NCBI RefSeq assembly: GCF_032854445.1
Contig: NW_027017976.1
Span: forward strand, 114,435-178,434
DNA from: Liolophura sinensis
Taxonomy: Eukaryota; Mollusca; Polyplacophora; Chitonida; Chitonidae
Direction: 5' to 3'
DNA: 64,000 bases
Both the position numbers and the translations under genes were made by a program. Of the stretch, positions 42,387 to 53,937 are shown piece by piece. The notes beneath the pieces are model-generated. The model saw nothing but the letters and a program-made list of their open reading frames with translations, did not search any database and was not told the origin of the DNA. Within the stretch, counting starts at the first letter, position 1. Every line of letters starts with the position of its first letter.

Positions 42387-45300
42387 GTGCCCTTCGGTAG
42401 CCCAGACGACGTCAAATCTTTGGGCCAAGCCCATTTAACTCACCCAACAAATGTCTTACTTCTAAATCGAAGACAAACTCAATGTCTTTATCTACATGTA
42501 GAAAAACCACACCATTTGTATATAAAGAAAACAAAAGGTACTTGATACAATCCGCTGTAAAAAGTACAATTGAACACTGACCCACATCAATAAGGTGCCA
42601 AAGGATGCGCAATTGGGCCAGGCATCTCCAGCTGTTGAAAAATTGCAAATTTCCTTGGTTTCCATGGAGTAAGAGCCGTTGCTGGGCACGTGATCTTGAC
42701 ATCATTGATTATTCATTTGTGGCTACAGCCAAAAGTATTGGTCGGAGAGCAACGCGGTTTGCACCATTCGATTTCTCGTCACAAAATACGTCGGATTAGC
42801 CTCTTACCAGCAGCATTGGAACAGTTTTTCTACTTTTGGATTTTTGCCTGGTCTTTTTGCGAATTGAAATCGGCTACATTAACTATGTACAATCGCGACT
42901 GGTCATTACTATATTCAACTTTTCATTATAAGTTATGTGCCCTTCGGTAGCCCAGACGACGTCAAATCTTTGGGCCAAGCCCATTTAACTCACCCAACAA
43001 ATGTCTTACTTCTAAGTCGAAGACAAATTCAATGTCTTTATCTACATGTAGAAAAACCACACCATTTGTATATAAAAAAAACAAAAGGTACTTGATACAA
43101 TCCGCTGTAAAAAGTACAATTGAACACTGACCCACATCAATAAGGTGCCAAAGGATGCGCAATTGGGCCAGGCATCTCCAGCTGTTGAAAAATTGCAAAT
43201 TTCCTTGGTTTCCATGGAGTAAGAGCCGTTGCTGGGCACGTGATCTTGACATCATTGATTATTCATTTGTGGCTACAGCCAAAAGTATTGGTCGGAGAGC
43301 AACGCGGTTTGCACCATTCGATTTCTCGTCACAAAATACGTCGGATTAGCCTCTTACCAGCAGCATTGGAACAGTTTTTCCACTTTTGGATTTTTGCCTG
43401 GTCATTTTGCTAATTGAAATCGGCTACATTAACTATGTACAATCGCGACTGGTCATTACTATATTCAACATTTCATTATAAGTTATGTGCCCTTCGGTAG
43501 CCCAGACGACGTCAAATCTTTGGGCCAAGCCCATTTAACTCACCCAGCAAATGTCTTACTCCTAAGTCGAAGACAAACTCAATGTCTTTATCTACATGTA
43601 GAAAAACCACACCATTTGTATATAAAAAAAACAAAAGGTACTTGATACAATCCGCTGTAAAAAGTACAATTGAACACTGACCCACATCAATAAGGTGCCA
43701 AAGGATGCGCAATTGGGCCAGGCATCTCCAGCTGTTGAAAAATTGCAAATTTCCTTGGTTTCCATGGAGTAAGAGCCGTTGCTGGGCACGTGATCTTGAC
43801 ATCATTGATTATTCATTTGTGGCTACAGCCAAAAGTATTGGTCGGAGAGCAACGCGGTTTGCACCATTCGATTTCTCGTCACAAAATACGTCGGATTAGC
43901 CTCTTACCAGCAGCATTGGAACAGTTTTTCCACTTTTGGATTTTTGCCTGGTCATTTTGCTAATTGAAATCGGCTACATTAACTATGTACAATCGCGACT
44001 GGTCATTACTATATTCAACTTTTCATTATAAGTTATGTGCCCTTCGGTAGCCCAGACGACGTCAAATCTTTGGGCCAAGCCCATTTAACTCACCCAGCAA
44101 ATGTCTTACTTCTAAGTCGAAGACAAACTCAATGTCTTTATCTACATGTAGAAAAACCACACCATTTATATATAAAAAAAACACAAGGTACTTGATACAA
44201 CCCGCTGTAAAAAGTACAATTGAACACTGACCCACATCAATAAGGTGCCAAAGGATGCGCAATTGGGCCAGGCATCTCCAGCTGTTGAAAAATTGCAAAT
44301 TTCCTTGGTTTCCATGGAGTAAGAGCCGTTGCTGGGCACGTGATCTTGACATCATTGATTATTCATTTGTGGCTACAGCCAAAAGTATTGGTCGGAGAGC
44401 AACGCGGTTTGCACCATTCGATTTCTCGTCACAAAATACGTCGGATTAGCCTCTTACCAGCAGCATTGGAACAGTTTTTCCACTTTTGGATTTTTGCCTG
44501 GTCATTTTGCTAATTGAAATCGGCTACATTAACTATGTACAATCGCGACTGGTCATTACTATATTCAACTTTTCATTATAAGTTATGTGCCCTTCGGTAG
44601 CCCAGACGACGTGAAATCTTTGGGCCAAGCCCATTTAACTCACCCAACAAATGTCTTACTTCTAAGTCGAAGACAAACTCAATGTCTTTATCTACATGTA
44701 GAAAAACCACACCATTTGTATATAAAAAAAACAAAAGGTACTTGATACAATCCGCTGTAAAAAGTACAATTGAACACTGACCCACATCAATAAGGTGCCA
44801 AAGGATGCGCAATTGGGCCAGGCATCTCCAGCTGTTGAAAAATTGCAAATTTCCTTGGTTTCCATGGAGTAAGAGCCGTTGCTGGGCACGTGATCTTGAC
44901 ATCATTGATTATTCATTTGTGGCTACAGCCAAAAGTATTGGTCGGAGAGCAACGCGGTTTGCACCATTCGATTTCTTGTCACAAAATACGTCGGATTAGC
45001 CTCTTACCAGCAGCATTGGAACAGTTTTTCTACGTTTGGATTTTTGCCTGGTCTTTTTGCGAATTGAAATCGGCTACATTAACTATGTACAATCGCGACT
45101 GGTCATTACTATATTCAACTTTTCATTATAAGTTATGTGCCCTTCGGTAGCCCAGACGACGTCAAATCTTTGGGCCAAGCCCATTTAACTCACCCAGCAA
45201 ATGTCTTACTCCTAAGTCGAAGACAAACTCAATGTCTTTATCTACATGTAGAAAAACCACACCATTTGTATATAAAAAAAACAAAAGGTACTTGATACAA

Positions 45301-46786
45301 TCCGCTGTAAAAAGTACAATTGAACACTGACCCACATCAATAAGGTGCCAAAGGATGCGCAATTGGGCCAGGCATCTCCAGCTGTTGAAAAATTGCAAAT
45401 TTCCTTGGTTTCCATGGAGTAAGAGCCGTTGCTGGGCACGTGATCTTGACATCATTGATTATTCATTTGTGGCTACAGCCAAAAGTATTGGTCGGAGAGC
45501 AACGCGGTTTGCACCATTCGATTTCTCGTCACAAAATACGTCGGATTAGCCTCTTACCAGCAGCATTGGAACAGTTTTCCTACTTTTGGATTTTTGCCTG
45601 GTCTTTTTGCGAATTGAAATCGGCTACATTAACTATGTACAATCGCGACTGGTCATTACTATATTCAACTTTTCATTATAAGTTATGTGCCCTTCGGTAG
45701 CCCAGACGACGTCAAATCTTTGGGCCAAGCCCATTTAACTCACCCAACAAATGTCTTACTTCTAAGTCGAAGACAAACTCAATGTCTTTATCTACATGTA
45801 GAAAAACCACACCATTTGTATATAAAAAAAACACAAGGTACTTGATACAACCCGCTGTAAAAAGTACAATTGAACACTGACCCACATCAATAAGGTGCCA
45901 AAGGATGCGCAATTGGGCCAGGCATCTCCAGCTGTTGAAAAATTGCAAATTTCCTTGGTTTCCATGGAGTAAGAGCCGTTGCTGGGCACGTGATCTTGAC
46001 ATCATTGATTATTCATTTGTGGCTACAGCCAAAAGTATTGGTCGGAGAGCAACGCGGTTTGCACCATTCGATTTCTCGTCACAAAATACGTCGGATTAGC
46101 CTCTTACCAGCAGCATTGGAACAGTTTTTCCACTTTTGGATTTTTGCCTGGTCCTTTTGCTAATTGAAATCGGCTACATTAACTATGTACAATCGCGACT
46201 GGTCATTACTATATTCAACATTTCATTATAAGTTATGTGCCCTTCGGTAGCCCAGACGACGTCAAATCTTTGGGCCAAGCCCATTTAACTCACCCAACAA
46301 ATGTCTTACTTCTAAGTCGAAGACAAACTCAATGTCTTTATCTACATGTAGAAAAACCACACCATTTGTATGTAAAAAAAACAAAAGGTACTTGATACAA
46401 TCCGCTGTAAAAAGTACAATTGAACACTGACCCACATCAATAAGGTGCCAAAGGATGCGCAATTGGGCCAGGCATCTCCAGCTGTTGAAAAATTGCAAAT
46501 TTCCTTGGTTTCCATGGAGTAAGAGCCGTTGCTGGGCACGTGATCTTGACATCATTGATTATTCACATGTGGCTACAGCCAAAAGTATTGGTCGGAGAGC
46601 AACGCGGTTTGCACCATTCGATTTCTCGTCACAAAATACGTCGGATTAGCCTCTTACCAGCAGCATTGGAACAGTTTTTCTACTTTTGGATTTTTGCCTG
46701 TTCTTTTTGCGAATTGAAATCGGCTACATTAACTATGTACAATCGCTACTGGTCATTACTATATTCAACTTTTCATTATAAGTTAT

Positions 46787-47337
46787 GTGCCCTTCGATAG
46801 CCCAGACGACGTCAAATCTTTGGGCCAAGCCCATTTAACTCACCCAACAAATGTCTTACTTCTAAGTCGAAGACAAACTCAATGTCTTTATCTACATGTA
46901 GAAAAACCACACCATTTGTATATAAAAAAAACAAAAAGGTACTTGATACAATCCGCTGTAAAAAGTACAATTGAACACTGACCCACATCAATAAGGTGCC
47001 AAAGGATGCGCAATTGGGCCAGGCATCTCCAGCTGTTGAAAAATTGCAAATTTCCTTGGTTTCCATGGAGTAAGAGCCGTTGCTGGGCACGTGATCTTGA
47101 CATCATTGATTATTCATTTGTGGCTACAGCCAAAAGTATTGGTCGGAGAGCAACGCGGTTTGCACCATTCGATTTCTCGTCACAAAATACGTCGGATTAG
47201 CATCTTACCAACAGCATTGGAACAGTTTTTCCACTTTTGGATTTTTGCCTGGTCATTTTGCTAATTGAAATCGGCTACATTAACTATGTACAATCGCGAC
47301 TGGTCATTACTATATTCAACATTTCATTATAAGTTAT
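46787..47337 (+). repeat. Unit U85, present only in copy 2
   Basis: A 551-bp unit that starts cccttcgata, has five A in the short run at phase 147, and a415 with a424. U93 (51187-51737) shares all of these, eight units downstream, and both are followed by a unit with attcacttg. Confidence 0.82.
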
Positions 47338-48987
47338 GTGCCCTTCGGTAGCCCAGACGACGTCAAATCTTTGGGCCAAGCCCATTTAACTCACCCAGCA
47401 AATGTCTTACTCCTAAGTCGAAGACAAACTCAATGTCTTTATCTACATGTAGAAAAACCACACCATTTGTATATAAAAAAAACAAAAGGTACTTGATACA
47501 ATCCGCTGTAAAAAGTACAATTGAACACTGACCCACATCAATAAGGTGCCAAAGGATGCGCAATTGGGCCAGGCATCTCCAGCTGTTGAAAAATTGCAAA
47601 TTTCCTTGGTTTCCATGGAGTAAGAGCCGTTGCTGGCCACGTGATCTTGACATCATTGATTATTCACTTGTGGCTACAGGCAAAAGTATTGGTCGGAGAG
47701 CAACGCGGTTTGCACCATTCGATTTCTCGTCACAAAATACGTCGGATTAGCCTCTTACCAGCAGCATTGGAACAGTTTTTCCACTTTTGGATTTTTGCCT
47801 GGTCTTTTTGCTAATTTAAATCGGCTACATTAACTATGTACAATCGCGACTGGTCATTACTATATTCAACATTTCATTATAAGTTATGTGCCCTTCGGTA
47901 GCCCAGACGACGTCAAATCTTTGGGCCAAGCCCATTTAACTCACCCAGCAAATGTCTTTTTTCTAAGTCGAAGACAAACTCAATGTCTTTATCTACATGT
48001 AGAAAAACCACACCATTTGTATATAAAAAAAACACAAGGTACTTGATACAATCCGCTGTAAAAAGTACAATTGAACACTGACCCACATCAATAAGGTGCC
48101 AAAGGATGCGCAATTGGGCCAGGCATCTCCAGCTGTTGAAATATTGCAAATTTCCTTGGTTTCCATGGAGTAAGAGCCGTTGCTGGGCACGTGATCTTGA
48201 CATCATTGATTATTCATTTGTGGCTACAGCCAAAAGTATTGGTCGGAGAGCAACGCGGTTTGCACCATTCGATTTCTCGTCACAAAATACGTCGGATTAG
48301 CCTCTTACCAGCAGCATTGGAACAGTTTTTCCACTTTTGGATTTTTGCCTGGTCTTTTTGCTAATTGAAATCGGCTACATTAACTATGTACAATCGCGAC
48401 TGGTCATTACTATATTCAACTTTTCATTATAAGTTATGTGCCCTTCGGTAGCCCAGACGACGTCAAATCTTTGGGCCAAGCCCATTTAACTCACCCAACA
48501 AATGTCTTACTTCTAAGTCGAAGACAAACTCAATGTCTTTATCTACATGTAGAAAAACCACACCATTTGTATATAAAAAAAACAAAAGGTACTTGATACA
48601 ATCCGCTGTAAAAAGTACAATTGAACACTGACCCACATCAATAAGGTGCCAAAGGATGCGCAATTGGGCCAGGCATCTCCAGCTGTTGAAAAATTGCAAA
48701 TTTCCTTGGTTTCCATGGAGTAAGAGCCGTTGCTGGGCACGTGATCTTGACATCATTGATTATTCATTTGTGGCTACAGCCAAAAGTATTGGTCGGAGAG
48801 CAACGCGGTTTGCACCATTCGATTTCTCGTCACAAAATACGTCGGATTAGCCTCTTACCAGCAGCATTGGAACAGTTTTTCTACTTTTGGATTTTTGCCT
48901 GGTCTTTTTGCGAATTGAAATCGGCTACATTAACTATGTACAATCGCGACTGGTCATTACTATATTCAACACTTTATTATAAGTTAT

Positions 48988-51186
48988 GTGCCCTTCGGTA
49001 GCCCAGACGACGTCAAATCTTTGGGCCAAGCCCATTTAACTCACCCAGCAAATGTCTTACTCCTAAGTCGAAGACAAACTCAATGTCTTTATCTACATGT
49101 AGAAAAACCACACCATTTGTGTATAAAAAAAACAAAAGGTACTTGATACAATCCGCTGTAAAAAGTACAATTGAACACTGACCCACATCAATAAGGTGCC
49201 AAAGGATGCGCAATTGGGCCAGGCATCTCCAGCTGTTGAAATATTGCAAATTTCCTTGGTTTCCATGGAGTAAGAGCCGTTGCTGGGCACGTGATCTTGA
49301 CATCATTGATTATTCATTTGTGGCTACAGCCAAAAGTATTGGTCGGAGAGCAACGCGGTTTGCACCATTCGATTTCTCGTCACAAAATACGTCGGATTAG
49401 CCTCTTACCAGCAGCATTGGAACAGTTTTTCCACTTTTGGATTTTTGCCTGGTCTTTTTGCTAATTGAAATCGGCTACATTAACTATGTACAATCGCGAC
49501 TGGTCATTACTATATTCAACTTTTCATTATAAGTTATGTGCCCTTCGGTAGCCCAGACGACGTCAAATCTTTGGGCCAAGCCCATTTAACTCACCCAACA
49601 AATGTCTTACTTCTAAGTCGAAGACAAACTCAATGTCTTTATCTACATGTAGAAAAACCACACCATTTGTATATAAAAAAAACAAAAGGTACTTGATACA
49701 ATCCGCTGTAAAAAGTACAATTGAACACTGACCCACATCAATAAGGTGCCAAAGGATGCGCAATTGGGCCAGGCATCTCCAGCTGTTGAAAAATTGCAAA
49801 TTTCCTTGGTTTCCATGGAGTAAGAGCCGTTGCTGGGCACGTGATCTTGACATCATTGATTATTCATTTGTGGCTACAGCCAAAAGTATTGGTCGGAGAG
49901 CAACGCGGTTTGCACCATTCGATTTCTCGTCACAAAATACGTCGGATTAGCCTCTTACCAGCAGCATTGGAACAGTTTTTCCACTTTTGGATTTTTGCCT
50001 GGTCATTTTGCTAATTGAAATCGGCTACATTAACTATGTACAATCGCGACTGGTCATTACTATATTCAACATTTCATTATAAGTTATGTGCCCTTCGGTA
50101 GCCCAGACGACGTCAAATCTTTGGGCCAAGCCCATTTAACTCACCCAGCAAATGTCTTACTTCTAAGTCGAAGACAAACTCAATGTCTTTATCTACATGT
50201 AGAAAAACCACACCATTTGTATATAAAAAAACACAAGGTACTTGATACAATCCGCTGTAAAAAGTACAATTGAACACTGACCCACATCAATAAGGTGCCA
50301 AAGGATGCGCAATTGGGCCAGGCATCTCCAGCTGTTGAAAAATTGCAAATTTCCTTGGTTTCCATGGAGTAAGAGCCGTTGCTGGGCACGTGATCTTGAC
50401 ATCATTGATTATTCATTTGTGGCTACAGCCAAAAGTATTGGTCGGAGAGCAACGCGGTTTGCACCATTCGATTTCTCGTCACAAAATACGTCGGATTAGC
50501 CTCTTACCAGCAGCATTGGAACAGTTTTTCCACTTTTGGATTTTTGCCTGGACTTTTTGCTAATTGAAATCGGCTACATTAACTATGTACAATCGCGACT
50601 GGTCATTACTATATTCAACTTTTCATTATAAGTTATGTGCCCTTCGGTAGCCCAGACGACGTCAAATCTTTGGGCCAAGCCCATTTAACTCACCCAACAA
50701 ATGTCTTACTTCTAAGTCGAAGACAAACTCAATGTCTTTATCTACATGTAGAAAAACCACACCATTTGTATATAAAAAAAACAAAAGGTACTTGATACAA
50801 TCCGCTGTAAAAAGTACAATTGAACACTGACCCACATCAATAAGGTGCCAAAGGATGCGCAATTGGGCCAGGCATCTCCAGCTGTTGAAAAATTGCAAAT
50901 TTCCTTGGTTTCCATGGAGTAAGAGCCGTTGCTGGGCACGTGATCTTGACATCATTGATTATTCATTTGTGGCTACAGCCAAAAGTATTGGTCGGAGAGC
51001 AACGCGGTTTGCACCATTCGATTTCTCGTCACAAAATACGTCGGATTAGCCTCTTACCAGCAGCATTGGAACAGTTTTTCCACTTTTGGATTTTTGCCTG
51101 GTCTTTTTGCTAATTGAAATCGGCTACATTAACTATGTACAATCGCGACTGGTCATTACTATATTCAACTTTTCATTATAAGTTAT
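48988..51186 (+). repeat. Four-unit block, copy 1 (U89-U92)
   Basis: The first unit has tttgtgtata (phase 129-138) with c75, and the third has seven A with c148. Both marks recur 4950 bp downstream. Each block is 2199 bp because the same seven-A allele is present in both. U89 also has aaatattgc, shared with U87 but not with its partner U98. U91 has a private ggactttt (50551). Confidence 0.87.
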
Positions 51187-52391
51187 GTGCCCTTCGATAG
51201 CCCAGACGACGTCAAATCTTTGGGCCAAGCCCATTTAACTCACCCAACAAATGTCTTACTTCTAAGTCGAAGACAAACTCAATGTCTTTATCTACATGTA
51301 GAAAAACCACACCATTTGGATATAAAAAAAACAAAAAGGTACTTGATACAATCCGCTGTAAAAAGTACAATTGAACACTGACCCACATCAATAAGGTGCC
51401 AAAGGATGCGCAATTGGGCCAGGCATCTCCAGCTGTTGAAAAATTGCAAATTTCCTTGGTTTCCATGGAGTAAGAGCCGTTGCTGGGCACGTGATCTTGA
51501 CATCATTGATTATTCATTTGTGGCTACAGCCAAAAGTATTGGTCGGAGAGCAACGCGGTTTGCACCATTCGATTTCTCGTCACAAAATACGTCGGATTAG
51601 CATCTTACCAACAGCATTGGAACAGTTTTTCCACTTTTGGATTTTTGCCTGGTCATTTTGCTAATTGAAATCGGCTACATTAACTATGTACAATCGCGAC
51701 TGGTCATTACTATATTCAACTTTTCATTATAAGTTATGTGCCCTTCGGTAGCCCAGACGACGTCAAATCTTTGGGCCAAGCCCATTTAACTCACCCAGCA
51801 AATGTCTTACTCCTAAGTCGAAGACAAACTCAATGTCTTTATCTACATGTAGAAAAACCACACCATTTGTATATAAAAAAAACAAAAGGTACTTGATACA
51901 ATCCGCTGTAAAAAGTACAATTGAACACTGACCCACATCAATAAGGTGCCAAAGGATGCGCAATTGGGCCAGGCATCTCCAGCTGTTGAAAAATTGCAAA
52001 TTTCCTTGGTTTCCATGGAGTAAGAGCCGTTGCTGGGCACGTGATCTTGACATCATTGATTATTCACTTGTGGCTACAGCCAAAAGTATTGGTCGGAGAG
52101 CAACGCGGTTTGCACCATTCGATTTCTCGTCACAAAATACGTCGGATTAGCCTCTTACCAGCAGCATTGGAACAGTTTTTCCACTTTTGGATTTTTGCCT
52201 GGTCTTTTTGCTAATTGAAATCGGCTACATTAACTATGTACAATCGCGACTGGTCATTACTATATTCAACTTTTCATTATAAGTTATGTGCCCTTCGGTA
52301 GCCCAGACGACGTCAAATCTTTGGGCCAAGCCCATTTAACTCACCCAACAAATGTCTTACTTCTAAGTCGAAGACAAACTCAATGTCTTTA

Positions 52392-52403
52392 TCTACATGT
52401 AGA
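52392..52403. other. 12-bp perfect palindrome tctacatgtaga (phase 105-116)
   Basis: The 12 bases equal their own reverse complement. They are intact in almost every unit; U115 has a c-to-t change in it (near 63400), as the visible exception. This gives a two-fold symmetric site about every 550 bp. It could suit a dimeric DNA-binding protein or may be chance. No function is claimed. Confidence 0.6.
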
Positions 52404-52419
52404 AAAACCACACCATTTG

Positions 52420-52427
52420 TATATAAA
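52420..52427 (+). promoter_or_regulatory. TATA-box-like motif tatataaa (phase 133-140), weak candidate
   Basis: The motif fits the eukaryotic TATA consensus and directly precedes the poly-A run. Units with c or g at phase 136 lose the match (for example U1, U7, U13, U18, U32, U36, U40 and U64). A cacgtg hexamer lies about 165 bp downstream, and a seven-of-eight match to the cyclic-AMP response element (cgacgtca) lies at phase 21-28. AT-rich satellites produce such matches by chance, so this is only a pointer for transcript mapping. Confidence 0.2.
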
Positions 52428-52432
52428 AAAAA
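52425..52432 (+). repeat. Poly-A run (phase 138-145), the main length-variable site
   Basis: The run is eight A in most units. It is seven A in U19 (near 10500), U65, U76, U91 and U100, and nine A in U21, U27 and U38. U15 and U22 share an A-to-T change inside it, and U55 and U77 share an A-to-G change. U85 and U93 gained an A in the following short run (phase 147-150). These indels account for most departures from 550 bp. Several alleles are shared by units that sit at matching positions of duplicated blocks, so those predate the duplications and are not random sequencing errors. Confidence 0.85.
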
Positions 52433-52489
52433 CAAAAGGTACTTGATACAATCCGCTGTAAAAAGTACAATTGAACACTGACCCACATC

Positions 52490-52700
52490 AATAAGGTGCC
52501 AAAGGATGCGCAATTGGGCCAGGCATCTCCAGCTGTTGAAAAATTGCAAATTTCCTTGGTTTCCATGGAGTAAGAGCCGTTGCTGGGCACGTGATCTTGA
52601 CATCATTGATTATTCATTTGTGGCTACAGCCAAAAGTATTGGTCGGAGAGCAACGCGGTTTGCACCATTCGATTTCTCGTCACAAAATACGTCGGATTAG
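52490..52700 (+). repeat. Conserved core of the unit (phases 203-413), shown in U95
   Basis: Across all units this 211-bp stretch has only two common variant sites (phases 251 and 281). The rest of the unit carries about twenty. Other changes in the core are rare, seen in one to a few related copies: phase 299-300 in U63, U86, U97, U103, U106 and U109, phases 328-331 in U62, U63, U84, U86, U94 and U106, phase 357 in U6, U14, U16, U21 and U23, and phase 366 in U104 and U113. The core contains the short palindromes tgcgca, tccatgga and cacgtg. Uneven conservation could mean a bound protein, a nucleosome-positioning segment or a favoured conversion tract. The sequence alone does not decide between them. 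Confidence 0.6.
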
Positions 52701-53937
52701 CCTCTTACCAGCAGCATTGGAACAGTTTTTCCACTTTTGGATTTTTGCCTGGTCTTTTTGCTAATTGAAATCGGCTACATTAACTATGTACAATCGCGAC
52801 TGGTCATTACTATATTCAACTTTTCATTATAAGTTATGTGCCCTTCGGTAGCCCAGACGACGTCAAATCTTTGGGCCAAGCCCATTTAACTCACCCAACA
52901 AATGTCTTACTTCTAAGTCGAAGACAAACTCAATGTCTTTATCTACATGTAGAAAAACCACACCATTTGTATATAAAAAAAACAAAAGGTACTTGATACA
53001 ATCCGCTGTAAAAAGTACAATTGAACACTGACCCACATCAATAAGGTGCCAAAGGATGCGCAATTGGGCCAGGCATCTCCAGCTGTTGAAAAATTGCAAA
53101 TTTCCTTGGTTTCCATGGAGTAAGAGCCGTTGCTGGGCACGTGATCTTGACATCATTGATTATTCATTTGTGGCTACAGCCAAAAGTATTGGTCGGAGAG
53201 CAACGCGGTTTGCACCATTCGATTTCTCGTCACAAAATACGTCGGATTAGCCTCTTACCAGCAGCATTGGAACAGTTTTTCCACTTTTGGATTTTTGCCT
53301 GGTCCTTTTGCTAATTGAAATCGGCTACATTAACTATGTACAATCGCGACTGGTCATTACTATATTCAACTTTTCATTATAAGTTATGTGCCCTTCGGTA
53401 GCCCAGACGACGTCAAATCTTTGGGCCAAGCCCATTTAACTCACCCAACAAATGTCTTACTTCTAAGTCGAAGACAAACTCAATGTCTTTATCTACATGT
53501 AGAAAAACCACACCATTTGTATATAAAAAAAACAAAAGGTACTTGATACAATCCGCTGTAAAAAGTACAATTGAACACTGACCCACATCAATAAGGTGCC
53601 AAAGGATGCGCAATTGGGCCAGGCATCTCCAGCTGTTGAAAAATTGCAAATTTCCTTGGTTTCCATGGAGTAAGAGCCGTTGCTGGACACGTGATCTTGA
53701 CATCATTGATTATTCATTTGTGGCTACAGCCAAAAGTATTGGTCGGAGAGCAACGCGGTTTGCACCATTCGATTTCTCGTCACAAAATACGTCGGATTAG
53801 CCTCTTACCAGCAGCATTGGAACAGTTTTTCCACTTTTGGATTTTTGCCTGGTCATTTTGCTAATTGAAATCGGCTACATTAACTATGTACAATCGCGAC
53901 TGGTCATTACTATATTCAACATTTCATTATAAGTTAT

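Larger units (their letters stand above)
35238..47887 (+). repeat. Large segmental duplication, copy 2 (region C, U64-U86)
   Basis: Twenty-three units, 12,650 bp, following directly on copy 1. U64 repeats the attaaacac mark of U32. U68 has a private gttcctgg (37730) and U86 a private caggcaaa (47680). Copy 2 holds one trio, one six-unit block and one two-unit pair where copy 1 holds two of each. It holds two units (U76 and U85) that copy 1 lacks. All length differences are whole multiples of one unit, within a base or two. Confidence 0.9.
52288..52837 (+). repeat. Reference unit U95 (matches the majority consensus)
   Basis: This unit carries the majority base at every diagnostic site I tracked, so it serves as the type copy. 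By hand count it is about 40.5% GC with 18 CpG. The common variant sites, by phase, are 61 (a/g), 72-73 (ac/tt), 75 (t/c), 136 (a/c/g), 148 (a/c), 165 (t/c), 177 (a/t/g), 202 (c/t), 251 (g/a), 281 (g/a), 414 (c/t), 415 (c/a), 424 (g/a), 445 (c/t), 464-465 (gg/ag/gt/at), 468 (t/a/c), 475 (t/g/a), 477 (a/t), 480 (g/t), 511 (g/t), 534 (t/a) and 538 (c/t). Combinations of these define the subtypes used below. No internal sub-repeat is obvious within the 550 bp. Confidence 0.93.

Noticed and set aside
52439-52468. Hairpin from gtactt (phase 152) and aagtac (phase 176)
   Set aside because: Only a 6-bp stem around an 18-base loop. It is destroyed by the t177 and g177 variants, with no compensating change at phase 156.
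52313-52606. 97-codon open frame on the minus strand, intact in about 102 of 115 units
   Set aside because: Its persistence follows from homogenised copies. Most of its variant sites change the amino acid (for example those at phases 75, 136, 148, 165, 177 and 202), few are silent, and U19, U21, U27, U31, U38, U76, U85, U91, U93, U100, U107 and U111 break or shift it. No recognisable domain; no sign of purifying selection.
52506-52700. 64-codon open frame on the plus strand that coincides with the conserved core
   Set aside because: The overlap is striking, but a281 creates a stop in U3, U6, U8, U10, U16, U19, U23 and U26, and the rare core variants are mostly amino-acid changing (about 13 against 3 silent by my count). 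Constraint, if any, is on DNA and not on protein.
52288-52837. CENP-B box
   Set aside because: I checked each ttcg and cgaa in the unit against the minimal pattern nTTCGnnnnAnnCGGGn on both strands. None fits; the best (cgaa at phase 82) lacks the CGGG part.
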